Positions 5,593 through 7,452 of a stretch of 7,452 nucleotides of DNA are shown here, in pieces. Below the pieces are notes generated by a model. It worked only from the letters and a program-made list of their open reading frames with translations, was not told where the DNA came from and ran no database searches. A program made the translations under genes and the position numbers. Each line of letters starts with the position of its first letter. The first letter of the stretch is position 1. The stretch comes from an uncultured Bacilli bacterium (GTDB lineage: Bacteria; Bacillota_I; Bacilli_A; RF39; UBA660): the NCBI GenBank assembly GCA_944329505.1, contig CALVIJ010000041.1:1-7452 (forward strand), written 5' to 3'.

Positions 5593-7452
5593 TTATTTAA
5601 CTACAATATTCACCAAACGACCCGGAATCGTGATTACTTTAATAATTTGTTTATCAGCAAGAAATTTTTGAACATTGGTATTTTCTTTAGCTAATTTTTC
5701 CATTTCTTCTTTAGTAATGTTTGTACTTACTGTTTCTTTTCCTCTAACTTTACCATTTACTTGGAAGACTAATTCATATGTATTATCCATTGTTTTTTCT
5801 TCATCGTATTTTGGCCATTCAGATTCACATAGTGGTTTACCTAAATTATATTTTTCATTTATCTCTTCAGTAATGTGAGGGGCAAATGGATTTAACAGAT
5901 GAAGCAATATTCTATAGTCTTCTTTAGTAATAGTATTTATGTCCTCATATTCATTCATCATAATCATTAGAGCAGAAATTGCGGTATTAAATTTCAAATG
6001 TTTAATGTCATTAGTTACTTTTTTGATTGTTTTATGCACTAGAGATTCATTGGTGTAACCTTCTTTATCGTTAATGTTTTCTCCTATTTTCCAAACTCGA
6101 TCTAGGAATCTTTTACATCCTTTTAGGCTATTAGTAGACCATGCGGCATCTTTTTCATAGTCACCAATAAACATTTCATAAAGTCTTAAAGCATCAGCTC
6201 CATACTCTTCAACAACATCATGAGGGTTTATAACATTACCTTTTGATTTACTCATTTTTTCGCCATCTGGTCCTAAAATCATGCCATGAGATGTTCTAAT
6301 GTCAATTGGTTCTTTATGTGGTACTAGACCAATATTATACAAGAATTGATTCCAGAATCTAGCATATAGTAAGTGACGAGCAGTGTGCTCCATACCACCA
6401 TCATACCAGTCAACTCTACCCCAATAATTTAAAGCATCTTTTGATACAAATTCTTTATCATTATGAGGATCCATATATCTTAAGAAATACCATGATGATC
6501 CAGCCCAGTTAGGCATGGTATCAGTTTCTCTTTTGGCTTTACCTCCACATTTTGGGCAAGTGGTATTAACCCAATTTTCTATATTAGCAAGTGGACTTTC
6601 ACCATCGTCTGTTGGTTCATAATTTGCAACATCTGGAAGTAATACTGGAAGTTCTTCTTCTGGTACTGGAACCCAACCACAATGCTCACAGTAAACTAGT
6701 GGAATTGGTTCTCCCCAAAATCTTTGTCTTGAGAAAATCCAATCTTGAAGACGGTAATTTACTTTACTATTTCCTATTTTTCTTTTGGTAATTTCATCTA
6801 TCATTTTATTAATGGCTTCTTTCTTATTTGTCATACCATTTAATAGTTCAGAGTTAATATATTTTCCCTCACCAACATAAGGTATAGTATCTCCTTCAAT
6901 TACAGGTATAATTGGAATATTAAATTTAGTAGCAAATTCATAGTCTCTTTCATCATGAGCTGGTACGGCCATGATTGCACCTGTTCCATAACTCATCATT
7001 ACATAATCTGATGTCCATATTTGAATTTCTTTATTGGTAAATGGATTAATGGCTTTAATACCTTCGATTTTAACACCGGTTTTTTCTTTAACGAGTTCTG
7101 TTCTTTCAAATTCAGTTTTTGTCTTTGCATACTCCTTATATTTTTTTATCTCATCCATATTAGTTATTTTATCTTTTAGAGTCTCTAATATTGGATGTTC
7201 TGGAGCGATAACCATGAAGGTAGCACCATAAATAGTATCTGGTCTTGTGGTATACACTTTTAGTTTTTCATTTGTATTTTCAATTTCAAAATCAATTTCA
7301 GCTCCAGTAGATTTACCAATCCAATTTATTTGACCTAGTTTAACTCTTTTACTAAAGTTAGTATTATCTAGTCCTTGTAATAAGTCTTCAGCATAATCAC
7401 TCATTCTAAGCATCCATTGTTCTTTTTCTTTTTGAACAACCTTAGAGCCACA
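5593..7452 (-). CDS. leuS: Leucyl-tRNA synthetase, N-terminus cut by window edge
   Basis: Class Ia synthetase that charges tRNA-Leu in the cytoplasm and edits misacylated products. About 619 codons are visible; the frame is open to the window edge (CGSKVVQKEKEQWM...), so the Met at 7413 is internal and not the start. The missing ~185 residues hold the HIGH motif. Counting from that Met, the CP1 editing domain has the Thr-rich TTRPDT (55-60) and the GTGAIMAVPAHDERD segment (143-157, with the editing Asp). A zinc-ribbon-like insertion has CEHC (242-245) and CPKC (286-289). KMSKS is intact at 386-390. The anticodon-binding helical domain and the C-terminal tRNA-binding domain (VNGKVRG near the end) follow, so the C-terminus is complete. 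It is followed after 2 bp by the alpha-CTD-like gene, implying co-transcription. Any T-box for leucine would be outside the window. Confidence 0.98.
   Translation of the reverse strand, partial: CGSKVVQKEKEQWMLRMSDYAEDLLQGLDNTNFSKRVKLGQINWIGKSTGAEIDFEIENTNEKLKVYTTRPDTIYGATFMVIAPEHPILETLKDKITNMDEIKKYKEYAKTKTEFERTELVKEKTGVKIEGIKAINPFTNKEIQIWTSDYVMMSYGTGAIMAVPAHDERDYEFATKFNIPIIPVIEGDTIPYVGEGKYINSELLNGMTNKKEAINKMIDEITKRKIGNSKVNYRLQDWIFSRQRFWGEPIPLVYCEHCGWVPVPEEELPVLLPDVANYEPTDDGESPLANIENWVNTTCPKCGGKAKRETDTMPNWAGSSWYFLRYMDPHNDKEFVSKDALNYWGRVDWYDGGMEHTARHLLYARFWNQFLYNIGLVPHKEPIDIRTSHGMILGPDGEKMSKSKGNVINPHDVVEEYGADALRLYEMFIGDYEKDAAWSTNSLKGCKRFLDRVWKIGENINDKEGYTNESLVHKTIKKVTNDIKHLKFNTAISALMIMMNEYEDINTITKEDYRILLHLLNPFAPHITEEINEKYNLGKPLCESEWPKYDEEKTMDNTYELVFQVNGKVRGKETVSTNITKEEMEKLAKENTNVQKFLADKQIIKVITIPGRLVNIVVK

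Noticed and set aside
5675..5878. 67-codon open frame on the plus strand
   Set aside because: It lies wholly inside leuS on the opposite strand; no ribosome site, and its hydrophobic Ser/Phe-rich composition is what antisense of this coding region gives.
6591..6791. 66-codon open frame on the plus strand
   Set aside because: Antisense to the conserved zinc-ribbon region of leuS; no promoter or ribosome site and no recognisable domain.
7034..7231. 65-codon open frame on the plus strand
   Set aside because: Antisense to the leuS editing domain; its apparent membrane-like composition is a by-product of the leuS codons.
7411..7413. Met at 7413 as the leuS start
   Set aside because: The frame is open through the window edge with typical LeuRS residues before it, there is no ribosome site, and starting here would delete the HIGH motif region.
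1..7452. Mobile element, CRISPR array, phage or defence system
   Set aside because: No transposase, integrase, long terminal inverted repeats, spaced direct repeats or defence-type domains are seen; the genes are housekeeping or regulatory.

Overview
The window is AT-rich bacterial DNA with closely packed genes, strong AGGAGG-type ribosome binding sites, a T-box riboswitch and an autoregulatory-looking leader before rpsD. This points to a low-GC Bacillota or Mollicutes-like lineage, perhaps an uncultured gut clade; I cannot name a species. Tryptophan is written TGG wherever I checked, and the genes read through with TGA as a stop, so a standard bacterial code fits. There is no sign of phage, insertion sequence, CRISPR or rRNA/tRNA genes.

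Layout. Positions 1-1073 (minus) hold the N-terminal ~357 codons of arginine deiminase (arcA); its end with the catalytic Cys lies outside the window. Positions 1074-1482 are a ~410 bp divergent intergenic region with a near-consensus promoter for rpsD followed at once by a folded RNA leader, interpreted as an S4-binding autoregulatory leader. rpsD (1483-2088, plus) ends in an intrinsic terminator. A small tandem Xre-type regulator (2208-2669, plus) follows under its own extended -10 promoter. A bidirectional hairpin at about 2670-2688 separates it from the convergent minus-strand genes.

The minus strand from 4838 down to 2687 is one transcription unit: promoter, T-box leader with a UAC (Tyr) specifier, deoC, then tyrS, with deoC and tyrS joined by a TAATG overlap. 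Uncharged tRNA-Tyr should therefore raise both tyrosyl-tRNA synthetase and, oddly, deoxyribose-phosphate aldolase. Further upstream on the same strand are the C-terminal ~619 codons of leucyl-tRNA synthetase (leuS, running off the right edge) and, 2 bp after its stop, a 242-codon gene. That gene has no named function that I know, but its N-terminus aligns without gaps to the RNA polymerase alpha C-terminal domain.

The main theme is translation and its control: S4, TyrRS, LeuRS, a Tyr T-box and a probable S4 leader. Most genes are ordinary housekeeping. The points most worth a second look are the alpha-CTD-like protein coupled to leuS, the Cys/His-rich tail on DeoC, the placing of deoC under a Tyr T-box, and the competing pairings in the rpsD and Xre leaders.
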